DNA of 64,000 nucleotides from Dehalobacter sp. 12DCB1 (GTDB lineage Bacteria; Bacillota; Desulfitobacteriia; Desulfitobacteriales; Syntrophobotulaceae). Below, in pieces: positions 53,943-61,427 of this stretch. A program made the position numbers and the translations under genes. The notes under the pieces were generated by a model. It saw only the letters and a list, made by a program, of their open reading frames with translations. It was not told the DNA's origin and made no database searches. The stretch is from assembly GCF_004343605.1 (NCBI RefSeq), contig NZ_POSF01000018.1, positions 124,001 to 188,000 of the forward strand. Direction: 5' to 3'. Positions within the stretch are counted from its first letter, which is position 1, and each line of letters opens with the position of its first letter.

Positions 53943-54218
53943 TTACGACTGATACTGATTGTGGTGTTTTCTGCCCGTTAAGGCATTGACGATGGACAAC
54001 AGGATCACCGCACCGAGGAGAGCAACCAAGAAACTCCAGACATTAAATCCGTTGATCCCTATTCCCCCGAAAATGTTGACGATCCATCCGCCGATGAACG
54101 CCCCGACGATCCCGACAACAATATTCATTCCAACGCCCATTTTGGCATCACGACCTGTAATCATGCTGGCAATCCACCCCGCAAGGCCGCCCAAAATAAT
54201 CCAGCCGATAACACTCAA
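53943..54218 (-). CDS. GlsB/YeaQ/YmgE family membrane protein
   Basis: 91 aa, three hydrophobic segments. Seen: GWIILGGLAGWIASMITGRD, GMNIVVGIVGAFIGGWIVN and a last helix VWSFLVALLGAVILLSIVN, the Gly-rich pattern of this transglycosylase-associated family. Known: stress-linked small membrane protein of unknown activity; induced in several bacteria by acid or envelope stress. Monocistronic with its own terminator. Confidence 0.9.
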   Translation of the reverse strand: MSVIGWIILGGLAGWIASMITGRDAKMGVGMNIVVGIVGAFIGGWIVNIFGGIGINGFNVWSFLVALLGAVILLSIVNALTGRKHHNQYQS

Positions 54219-54398
54219 GACAATTCCTCCTTTGCATCAAATATTTTAAAGCAATTTGTTTTCATCATTAATCTGCCCAAAATAAAAATATTTACCCGGA
54301 CCTGTCTTCAATATGAATATTTTTATTAACGTTTGCATTGAAAATTTTTACGTCTAAATTAAGAAGCCAAAACCGTTTTTATCCAGATAGCCATCCTC

Positions 54399-55283
54399 TT
54401 AATTCTCTCTGGTAATGACTTTAAGTTTGGCGGGTTCAACGGTGACTCTTAACGGAAAATTAAATCCTTTTTCTCCGTCTAAATCAGTGCCAATCGTTTC
54501 CTGACAGTTGATTGTTAGCTCTGCCGTCTGGAAATAATCTACATATGGACTCTCCGCATGTTCGCCGTTTGCCACTTTGATAACCAGTGGGATCAGTTCG
54601 AGAACAGGGCATTGTTTAAAAATATATACATCAAGCAGTCCATCGCTTATAGAAGCCAGCGGCGCTATCCTCTTAAAGCCGCCTGCCGATTTGCCATTCA
54701 TAATCAAGATAAAATACACTTCATCGTCACGGTTGGCTTCCCGACTCCGAATACTGACTTTCACCGGTTTCATGTTAGCGAATTCTTCGACACCCTTTAA
54801 ATAATAGGCGAGAGTCCCAAAACTTTGTTTAATTCTCTTGGGAGTTTTTTGGCTGACATCGATTAGAAAACCCAAGCTGGCCACATTTAAAAAATAGCGG
54901 CCATTGGCAACCCCGATATCACAAACAGTAAAATAGTCCTGAAGCAGGATCTCCGTCATTTCTGGGATCCGCTCTGGAAAATGAAAATAACGAGCAAAAT
55001 CATTGGCAGTTCCTACCGGATATATTCCAACCGGGATCTGGCAATCATAACGAAAAAGAACATTAACGACCTGGTGGATCGTCCCGTCGCCCCCGGCAAT
55101 CCAGATCCTGTTGAAACTGTTGATATCCACTAAGGAGACCATTTTTTCGAGGGCTTCCGTGGTGCTGATCCTGTAAGGGACCAAATAATAGCCTTTGTTT
55201 TGGACAGCTTCAATAATGCTGTCCAAGTGATTATTAAAGCTGCCGTTTCCGGCAAGCGGATTATAGATTAATAATATTTGCAT
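54399..55283 (-). CDS. Diacylglycerol kinase-family lipid kinase (YegS/BmrU-like)
   Basis: 294 aa. Phosphorylates a lipid such as diacylglycerol. Seen: LLIYNPLAGNGSF at the start, the nucleotide-binding WIAGGDGTIHQVVNVL near residue 62-77, YPVGTANDFARYFH, and the C-terminal NCQETIGTDLDGEKG with the metal/Asp-Gly-Glu motif. Soluble and full length. It is divergent from lgt, another lipid-related gene, with about 200 bases between their starts. Confidence 0.9.
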   Translation of the reverse strand: MQILLIYNPLAGNGSFNNHLDSIIEAVQNKGYYLVPYRISTTEALEKMVSLVDINSFNRIWIAGGDGTIHQVVNVLFRYDCQIPVGIYPVGTANDFARYFHFPERIPEMTEILLQDYFTVCDIGVANGRYFLNVASLGFLIDVSQKTPKRIKQSFGTLAYYLKGVEEFANMKPVKVSIRSREANRDDEVYFILIMNGKSAGGFKRIAPLASISDGLLDVYIFKQCPVLELIPLVIKVANGEHAESPYVDYFQTAELTINCQETIGTDLDGEKGFNFPLRVTVEPAKLKVITREN

Positions 55284-55485
55284 TGTCTACCCCCTGAAAA
55301 CAATTCATCGCAAAGAATCATAGAATAACCTTAAACTTACCTGATAACACCACAATACTACGGTATCGGTCTTTTCGCAAATATCCAGTAATGCTTCTAC
55401 ACGATTCCCGGAAGAGTTCAATCGGGCATTTTTGCTGGACAATTCCGGAAAGATAGTGTATTCATTAATACGGGAGTTGATTTTC

Positions 55486-56256
55486 TTGAACCCTATTGCA
55501 TTTGAGATTGGTCCTTTTTCTGTTCATTGGTACGGTATACTAATCGCGCTGGCGTTTTGTGCCGGACTCATTCTCGCGAACCATCACACGAACTATCGCA
55601 AGCTGGACCCTGACAAATTTTTTAACCTTCTAATTGTTATGATTCCTGCTGCTCTGATCGGCGCCAGACTATATTACGTCCTGTTCAATTTGCATTATTA
55701 CATCGCTTATCCGGCAGAAATCGTGGCTGTCTGGCATGGCGGATTAGCCATTCACGGCGGAATCATCGGCGGTTTCCTGGCGGTCTTAGGGGTTACCCGC
55801 AGAGATCCGGATTTAAAATTCTGGTCTGTGGCCGATGTTATCGCGCCAAGTCTGGTTATCGGCCAGGCGATTGGCAGATGGGGCAACTTTCTTAATCAGG
55901 AAGCACATGGCGGCCCGGTTAGTGAATCCTTTATCAGTGAATTCCCGCATTTTATTCAGCAAGGCATGTATATTGACGGCCAATATTACCATCCCACTTT
56001 TTTATATGAGTCTTTATGGGATACTTTGATCTTTTTGTTCTTGTTCTGGCTGATCAGGAAGAAATCAACACCTGACGGCATCATTTTCTTGCTTTATTTA
56101 TTACTGTACTCGGCAGGCCGTTTTATTATTGAGAGTCTCAGAACCGACAGTCTGATGCTTGGTCCATTTAAAATAGCCCAAGTCATCAGTATTGCAGCAA
56201 TTTTGCTTTCGGCCGTTCTTCTCTTTGTAAAACTTAGGAAAAAGAAACCAGTTTAG
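55486..56256 (+). CDS. lgt: Prolipoprotein diacylglyceryl transferase
   Basis: 256 aa, seven membrane helices. Moves diacylglycerol from phosphatidylglycerol to the lipobox Cys of lipoproteins; several such lipoproteins (GerAC, the GerMN protein) are in this window. Seen: FSVHWYGILIALAF, the HGGLAIHGGIIGGF motif with the essential His, and GQAIGRWGNFLNQEAHGG. Start: TTG at 55486 gives MNPIAFEIGPFSVHWYG as in the family, with GGGAG 9 bases upstream. A TTG at 55432 would add 18 unlike residues. Confidence 0.93.
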   Translation: MNPIAFEIGPFSVHWYGILIALAFCAGLILANHHTNYRKLDPDKFFNLLIVMIPAALIGARLYYVLFNLHYYIAYPAEIVAVWHGGLAIHGGIIGGFLAVLGVTRRDPDLKFWSVADVIAPSLVIGQAIGRWGNFLNQEAHGGPVSESFISEFPHFIQQGMYIDGQYYHPTFLYESLWDTLIFLFLFWLIRKKSTPDGIIFLLYLLLYSAGRFIIESLRTDSLMLGPFKIAQVISIAAILLSAVLLFVKLRKKKPV

Positions 56257-56291
56257 TCATTTCCAGCGTTCCGATTCTAATTGGCCTGGTA

Positions 56292-56300
56292 TGGTATAAT
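56292..56300 (+). promoter_or_regulatory. Extended -10 promoter of the kinase-nuclease/hpt pair
   Basis: TGGTATAAT, the same extended -10 as before rsgA (both read TATGGTATAAT). Predicted start near 56307, about 40 bases before the TTG start. Confidence 0.5.
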
Positions 56301-56347
56301 AATCTGAGGACTGAACCGATATCATTACTGCTGTGGGGGTGACTGAT

Positions 56348-57283
56348 TTGGTATTTCTTACAATTTCCAGACAAACAGGAAGCCTGGGGAAAGAAATAGC
56401 CGGACTCCTCGCCAAGAAATTAGATCTGCCTCTGATTACGCACGATGTTGTTGTGAACCAATGGCTGCCGGAGATTGCCGATAAACATGAGACGCATATG
56501 CTGAAAGAAAGCCCCGGCTTTTATCTGAATCTGTCCTCTCAAGGCCTCACCTTTGCCAAGCATATTGAAGACAAACTAAAAAGTTATATTTCCGAACAAC
56601 CTGCCATCGTCTTTGGTCTCGGCGCTCAGATTATTTTCTCTCGCCATCCTGAAGCAATCCACGTCAGAATCATAGCTTCAGATGAAGTCCGAACCGGTCG
56701 AATCATGCATGATCTCCGTCTGGACCGCTCCAATGCCGAAAGATTCCTGGAGCTGACCGACCGCAAACACAAACGGTATATTTCCACTATTTATCATAGA
56801 GACTGGTCTGATCCTTCTCTTTACGGTATTACGCTGAACACAGATTTTATTGGCATCGAAGAAGGCGCTGCACTTCTGGCGTACTATGCCAGAAACAAGC
56901 AGTTCTACTCTCCTGCGGCTGAATCTCCTTCTCAGGACGGTAAGAAGCCGATCATTTTCAAGCATCCATCCGAAGAGGAATTTGCCGGAATCCTAGATAT
57001 GTACCACCTTGACTGGGAGTACGAGCCTCGTACGTTCCCGATTCGATGGGACGAAGAGGGTAATGTTACGATGGCGTTTTCGCCTGATTTTTACCTGCCC
57101 AGATTTAATACGTTCATAGAACTGACCACGATGAACCAAAAATATACTTCCGAAAAAAAGAAAAAGGTTGAGCTGCTCAAACAACTCTATCCCGGTACCA
57201 ACATCAACATTGTCTTTAAAAATGATTTTTATTCCCTCTTGGAGAGATTCGGCATAAGAAAGGACCTGCGCAATGAATGCTAA
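56348..57283 (+). CDS. Fusion: cytidylate-kinase-like domain + putative PD-(D/E)xK nuclease domain
   Basis: 311 aa. Seen: residues 1-190 match the cytidylate kinase-like family, with FLTISRQTGSLGKEIAGLLA (a P-loop variant, GSLGKE), a TGRIMHDLRLDRSNAERFL lid and KHKRYISTIYHRDWSDP. The last 105 residues form a second domain with FSPDFYLPRFN (Asp), FIELTT (Glu) and a Lys/Gln-rich helix TSEKKKKVELLKQLYPGTN, the spacing of a PD-(D/E)xK or Vsr-like fold. Inferred, not proven. Start TTG at 56348 with GGGGGTGA upstream; earlier GTG codons at 56333 and 56339 are possible. Its stop overlaps the hpt start by 11 bases. Confidence 0.75.
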   Translation: MVFLTISRQTGSLGKEIAGLLAKKLDLPLITHDVVVNQWLPEIADKHETHMLKESPGFYLNLSSQGLTFAKHIEDKLKSYISEQPAIVFGLGAQIIFSRHPEAIHVRIIASDEVRTGRIMHDLRLDRSNAERFLELTDRKHKRYISTIYHRDWSDPSLYGITLNTDFIGIEEGAALLAYYARNKQFYSPAAESPSQDGKKPIIFKHPSEEEFAGILDMYHLDWEYEPRTFPIRWDEEGNVTMAFSPDFYLPRFNTFIELTTMNQKYTSEKKKKVELLKQLYPGTNINIVFKNDFYSLLERFGIRKDLRNEC

Positions 57284-57806
57284 TGCTGTTGGAAAGATTA
57301 TTTTCACTGCAGAGGAAATTCAACAGAAAGTCGCCGAAACCGGGCAAATCATCGATGCCGACTATCAGGGCAGAGAGCTGGTTGTGATCAGTGTCCTAAA
57401 AGGATCGTTTTACTTTTTAGCTGACCTGACCCGGCACCTGACGATACCCTTAAGCATTGATTTTCTGTCGATCAAAGCATTCCCTGATGAAACGAATAAA
57501 ACTGGCGTTGTAAAATTTGTGAAAGATCTTGACCTTTCGATCACCGGTAAACATGTTCTTTTGGTAGAAGATGTGGTCGGAACCGGACTTACGCTTGCTT
57601 ATATCTGCCAGCACCTCGAAGCTGCGAAGCCGGCCAGTTTAAAAATATGCTCCCTGCTGGACAATCCCTCGGAGAGACTCCTCACCATTAACATCGATTA
57701 TTGCTGTTTTCTTATGCCGGACCAATTTGTAGTCGGATATGGCCTCGATTACCAGGAAAAGTACCGAAACCTTCCGTATATCGCAGCCTACAAACGTGAA
57801 AAGTAA
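57273..57806 (+). CDS. hpt: Hypoxanthine phosphoribosyltransferase
   Basis: 177 aa. Salvages hypoxanthine and guanine with PRPP to IMP and GMP. Seen: the KGSFYFLADLTRHL segment, the PRPP-binding motif HVLLVEDVVGTGLTLAYI and the late DQFVVGYGLDYQEKYRNLPYI, all HPRT signatures, at usual length. It is translationally coupled to the kinase-nuclease gene upstream, not to tilS/ftsH as in many Firmicutes. About 500 bases follow before the next gene. Confidence 0.92.
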   Translation: MNANAVGKIIFTAEEIQQKVAETGQIIDADYQGRELVVISVLKGSFYFLADLTRHLTIPLSIDFLSIKAFPDETNKTGVVKFVKDLDLSITGKHVLLVEDVVGTGLTLAYICQHLEAAKPASLKICSLLDNPSERLLTINIDYCCFLMPDQFVVGYGLDYQEKYRNLPYIAAYKREK

Positions 57807-57972
57807 AAAAAATGAGCTCCAACGAACCTTTATCAATGTATCCCCAGCATTACCCTCAACTTCGTTTCCCGTTATCCACCGTCCTTAAAAGATCTTCGTC
57901 TACAGATCTTCCGTTTACTCATTACCCACTTCAGTTTGATTTCATTTCAGAATTGCCTCTTAAAAATCCTTT

Positions 57973-58128
57973 TTACAGATTCTTTAGAACCAAACCTTCA
58001 TTTCTATCAATCCCGTTGCAGACTTTTTTCTTCGAAACTCTCCAGATATAGTGAACCTTTTCGTTCACCGACCTAACCGTCCAATGGTAACGTTTTGTTT
58101 CTATTTTCAGGCTTTGCTGGTATTCCAT
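57973..58128 (-). CDS. Possible 51-aa protein of unknown function
   Basis: Reads MEYQQSLKIETKRYHWTVRS at the start and ends EGLVLKNL; basic, no motif known to me. A TTGACC (58180-58185), 18 bases, TATGAT (58156-58161) promoter precedes it, and AAGG lies about 10 bases before the ATG. The alternating hydrophobic pattern (KIETKRYHWTV) suggests beta strands. The 500-base gap between hpt and the next gene holds nothing else I can support except a plus-strand terminator at 58300. May be spurious. Confidence 0.3.
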   Translation of the reverse strand: MEYQQSLKIETKRYHWTVRSVNEKVHYIWRVSKKKVCNGIDRNEGLVLKNL

Positions 58129-58299
58129 CTTAGGAATTCCTTGGAGCTTGTTATCATCATACATAAAATACAGGCTTTCGGTCAACCTGCAAATATCGTG
58201 GTTTAGGCTAAAATTAATAAAATTTTACGAATTTTCAGTCTATTAGGACGGTTTCTCTTTAGTTCATAAAGAATTACTCGCTAAAAGGAATCAAGCCCC

Positions 58300-58326
58300 G
58301 CGGATCATCCTATATCCGCTTTTTTT
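58300..58326 (+). terminator. Plus-strand intrinsic terminator
   Basis: GCGGAT (58300-58305), 8-base loop, ATCCGC (58314-58319), then TTTTTTT. The T-run is on the plus strand, so it ends rightward transcripts: either a very long hpt 3' end or an unannotated RNA. It overlaps the 3' end of the leftward GGDEF gene. Confidence 0.7.
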
Positions 58327-59438
58327 ATCCTTTTTTGGCTGTACATCAGATTGTCGACATGGTTCAGAAATTGCTCGATGCTGGCATATTTCCTATCGAA
58401 GATGTCAGTCCCGAAACTTCCTTCCAGCCTGTAACGCTTTCCGGAAGTTTTATTATACGCTTCAAAAGACACATTGATTCTCTCAATTGTTTTCTCCAGA
58501 GCTTCTTTGCTGTCACATTCCATAATTACCGCGAATTCATCGCCACCCATCCTCGCAATGATATCTGTTTTTCTTAAGACACTTCTTATCAGCTCGACAG
58601 CATCCTGGATTGCTTTGTCCCCTTCGGAATGTCCATATTGGTCATTAATTTGTTTCAGTCCGTCGAGGTCGGCATAAATAAGCCCGAATTTGTCATCAGC
58701 CTTATGGTGGATCCTTTGGGAAATGTAATAATCAAAAGATCCTCTCGTCCATACGCCAGTTAGGTTATCTAGATGAACCATTCTTTGCTGCAGGAAATAA
58801 TAGACGATCACAAGGGAAAATGCCGTACAACTCCACATCAGAAGCACACCATAAAACATCGACTGGAGGATCCCTCCGATAATCGGCAGTATTCCAAATG
58901 CTATTAAAGGAATCCATTCCTGTTTAATGATTTTCCCTTTTCTTTTAAGGATCTGTATCAGACTGATTATCAGATAGAAATAGGTAATTACGGCTGAAAC
59001 GAGAAAAAGTGATCCCCGGTGGTAGACATTCGCACTGTCTATAGTGAAGATAAAACCGTAAATAGGCGATAAAACGGTCAGTACTGCATTGATGACAATC
59101 GGAATGAAATACAGGGTTTGCCTGGTCTTAAAAATTGTACTGTCGGGTTCAACCCAGCTGTAATTAAATTTGTACCACGAATAGGTTAACAGCGGCGCCG
59201 TAATAAACAAACATATATGCATCAGCTCCGACACCGGGATCAACCATAACTCCGGGCGTCTGTTGATCATACAGGTCAGCGTTTCAAAAACAAGCTCCAG
59301 CATAATGACTAAAGACGTGGTCAGAAATTTTTTATTGATACTATCCTGCCGGTCAAGACTCTGGTAAGCAATCAAAAATACTACCCCTAACAACACCAGG
59401 GCAGCAAGATTAATATCGATCCGTAAAAATACCTGCAT
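58305..59438 (-). CDS. Membrane-bound diguanylate cyclase (GGDEF)
   Basis: 377 aa. Seen: an N-terminal block of about eight membrane helices (INLAALVLLGVVFLIAYQS first), resembling 7TM-type sensory modules, then a GGDEF domain with LTGVWTRGSFDYYI, YADLDGLKQINDQYG and an intact ARMGGDEFAVIME loop. Makes cyclic-di-GMP. Start moved to MQVFLR at 59438 because an ATG at 59483 lies within the -10 box (TATAATG) of the probable promoter. Ends KRIKKADIG over a plus-strand terminator. Confidence 0.88.
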   Translation of the reverse strand: MQVFLRIDINLAALVLLGVVFLIAYQSLDRQDSINKKFLTTSLVIMLELVFETLTCMINRRPELWLIPVSELMHICLFITAPLLTYSWYKFNYSWVEPDSTIFKTRQTLYFIPIVINAVLTVLSPIYGFIFTIDSANVYHRGSLFLVSAVITYFYLIISLIQILKRKGKIIKQEWIPLIAFGILPIIGGILQSMFYGVLLMWSCTAFSLVIVYYFLQQRMVHLDNLTGVWTRGSFDYYISQRIHHKADDKFGLIYADLDGLKQINDQYGHSEGDKAIQDAVELIRSVLRKTDIIARMGGDEFAVIMECDSKEALEKTIERINVSFEAYNKTSGKRYRLEGSFGTDIFDRKYASIEQFLNHVDNLMYSQKRIKKADIG

Positions 59439-59610
59439 ACTCTTTTTCCAGCCTTTATGTGAAAAATCAACGCACAAAGACATTATAGCATAATTTTGTG
59501 GAATAATTCACGTAACGCAACGTGATCTGGCAGTCCAAGCAAACATGGTAGTGAAAAGCAGCTAGGTCATGCTAAATGTGCAAAAAAGGGGCTATTAACA
59601 CCCAAAATGA

Positions 59611-59639
59611 AATGCTGCCAACATAGTGCCGGCAGCATT
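59611..59639 (-). terminator. Terminator after hcp
   Basis: AATGCTGCC (59611-59619) pairs with GGCAGCATT (59631-59639), followed on the minus strand by TCATTTTGGG. It lies 21 bases after the hcp stop. Confidence 0.7.
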
Positions 59640-59659
59640 CGGATTGACAGAGAACCCTT

Positions 59660-61222
59660 TTATTTAGCCAGAATAGCTGCTAAATCATTCTCTGGTGTGG
59701 AGATCGGTGTAATATTGAATTTCTCGACCAAAACGTTAAGTACATTGGAAGAGAAAAAAGCGGGAACGGATGGTCCGATATAAATATTCTTTATGCCCAG
59801 AGCCAGAAGGGTCAGCAGAATGCAGACCGCTTTTTGTTCATACCAGGAGAGTACCAGTGTTAACGGCAGATCGTTTATGCCGCATTCAAAGGCCTGGGCC
59901 AGCGCGACAGCAACCTGAATCGCGGAATAGGCATCGTTGCATTGTCCCATATCCATCAGCCGCGGCAGTCCCCCGATTTCTCCGATATTCAGGTCATTAA
60001 AGCGGTATTTGCCACAGGCAAGTGTCAGTACGACCGTATCCATAGGCGTCTGCTTCACAAACTCGGTATAGTAATTTCTGCCGGGCTTTGCGCCATCGCA
60101 GCCACCAACCAGGAAGAAATGCTTGATTGCTCCGGCCTTGACGGCATCGATCACTTTATCCGCGACTCCGAGAACAGTATTCCGGGCAAAACCTGTCATC
60201 AGCTCATTTCCACCGTTGATTCCTGTCCTGTATTGATCTTCGCTGTAGCCGCCAAGTTCAAGCGCCTGCTTAATCAAGGGCGAGAAGTCCTTGACTTTGG
60301 CATCTGGGATATGCTTCATTTCGGGATAACCGACGACGGATGTCGTATAAACCCTGTCAGCGTAACTGGCTTTGGGCGGCATCAGACAGTTCGTCGTAAA
60401 GAAGATCGGAGCCGGAATATTGTCAAATTCCTTTTGCTGATTCTGCCAGGCCGTTCCGAAATTGCCCTTCAGATGTGTATATTTTTTGAATTCAGGATAG
60501 GCGTGGGCTGGGAGCATTTCACCATGGGTATAAATATTGATTCCTTTTTCTTCTGTCTGCTCCAGCAATTGTTTCAGATCGAGCAGGTCATGGCCGGTGA
60601 TCACAATGAATGGTCCTTTTTCTATGGTTGTTGTAACTTTGGTTGGCACCGGATGACCATAAGCCGAAGTATTCGCTTCATCGAGCAGCGCCATGCAGGC
60701 AAGATTGGTTTTGCCGAATTCCATCAGCAACTCCAGCCATTCATCGACAGAATGATCTTCGCCGACAGCTTTCAATCCTTTATAAAAGCAGGCGGTGACT
60801 TGAGGATCCTGCTTGCCTAGAACATACGCATGCCAGGCATATGCCGCCATTCCGCGTATGCCTAACAGCAAAGTCGAACGCAGCGAGACGATGTCCGGAT
60901 CGCCATGGAACAAAGCTTCAGGTGCAAAATCTTCCGCCCCGCCAAGTTTGTTTTTCTCTTCAGTTACCTTTTGTATGAAGGCATCAAAATCTTGAGGATC
61001 AAAATTAACATTGGTCACCGTGGCAAACAGGCTCTGCATCACCAAAGCATCTGTCTCCGGTGCAGTTTTCTGACCGGATGCCGCTCTTGCCAATCCAATC
61101 AGGGCACAAGTGAGTTCATCATGCTTATTAGCTACCTCCGGTTTCTTTCCGCAGACCCCTGCGTTCGTGCATCCTTTTCCACCGGCAGTTTGTTCACATT
61201 GAAAACAGAACATCTGAGACAT
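59660..61222 (-). CDS. hcp: Hydroxylamine reductase / hybrid-cluster protein
   Basis: 520 aa. Reduces hydroxylamine to ammonia, and in related proteins NO to N2O; protects from nitrosative stress. Seen: N-terminal Fe-S ligands C6, C9, C18, C24 (FCFQCEQTAGGKGCTNAGVC), EANTSAYGHPVPT, the hybrid-cluster ligands in ITGHDL (His), GEMLPAHAY, TTNCLMPP, VGGCDGAKPGRNYY and LACGKYRFN. Full length. AGGTAA-rich ribosome site GGGGAGG 9 bases before ATG. Regulated probably by a CRP/FNR-type factor, see the operator upstream. No partner reductase (hcr) adjacent. Confidence 0.97.
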   Translation of the reverse strand: MSQMFCFQCEQTAGGKGCTNAGVCGKKPEVANKHDELTCALIGLARAASGQKTAPETDALVMQSLFATVTNVNFDPQDFDAFIQKVTEEKNKLGGAEDFAPEALFHGDPDIVSLRSTLLLGIRGMAAYAWHAYVLGKQDPQVTACFYKGLKAVGEDHSVDEWLELLMEFGKTNLACMALLDEANTSAYGHPVPTKVTTTIEKGPFIVITGHDLLDLKQLLEQTEEKGINIYTHGEMLPAHAYPEFKKYTHLKGNFGTAWQNQQKEFDNIPAPIFFTTNCLMPPKASYADRVYTTSVVGYPEMKHIPDAKVKDFSPLIKQALELGGYSEDQYRTGINGGNELMTGFARNTVLGVADKVIDAVKAGAIKHFFLVGGCDGAKPGRNYYTEFVKQTPMDTVVLTLACGKYRFNDLNIGEIGGLPRLMDMGQCNDAYSAIQVAVALAQAFECGINDLPLTLVLSWYEQKAVCILLTLLALGIKNIYIGPSVPAFFSSNVLNVLVEKFNITPISTPENDLAAILAK

Positions 61223-61276
61223 AAGAATTTACCTCCCCATATTTTTGTATTGAACCATGGTCTTATTGTCTTTCTA

Positions 61277-61318
61277 ATCATACGTAAAAGATTGCCAGGA
61301 ATCGGTAACCAAGGTTAC
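61277..61318 (-). promoter_or_regulatory. hcp promoter with CRP/FNR-type palindrome at -41.5
   Basis: The palindrome GTAACC-TT-GGTTAC (61305-61318) is centred 29 bases upstream of the -10 box TATGAT (61277-61282), which places its centre at -41.5 from the predicted start. No -35 consensus exists. This is class II activator geometry. Confidence 0.6.
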
Positions 61319-61427
61319 AAAAATCTAGATTTGGTATTATTCCAACGCCTCATTGTAAGGATGGAGCTATTAATTGTGGATAATTGTGTGAATATTGTGA
61401 ATTATTTTCAAAAAAGACCTTATATGG

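Noticed and set aside
57812-58051. 79-aa plus-strand frame after hpt
   Set aside because: Starts 6 bases after the hpt stop without a usable ribosome site; composition rich in Phe, Pro, Ser and Leu looks non-coding.
59942-60820. 292-aa frame on the plus strand
   Set aside because: Lies wholly antisense to hcp, whose protein is unmistakable; no ribosome site and no family resemblance.
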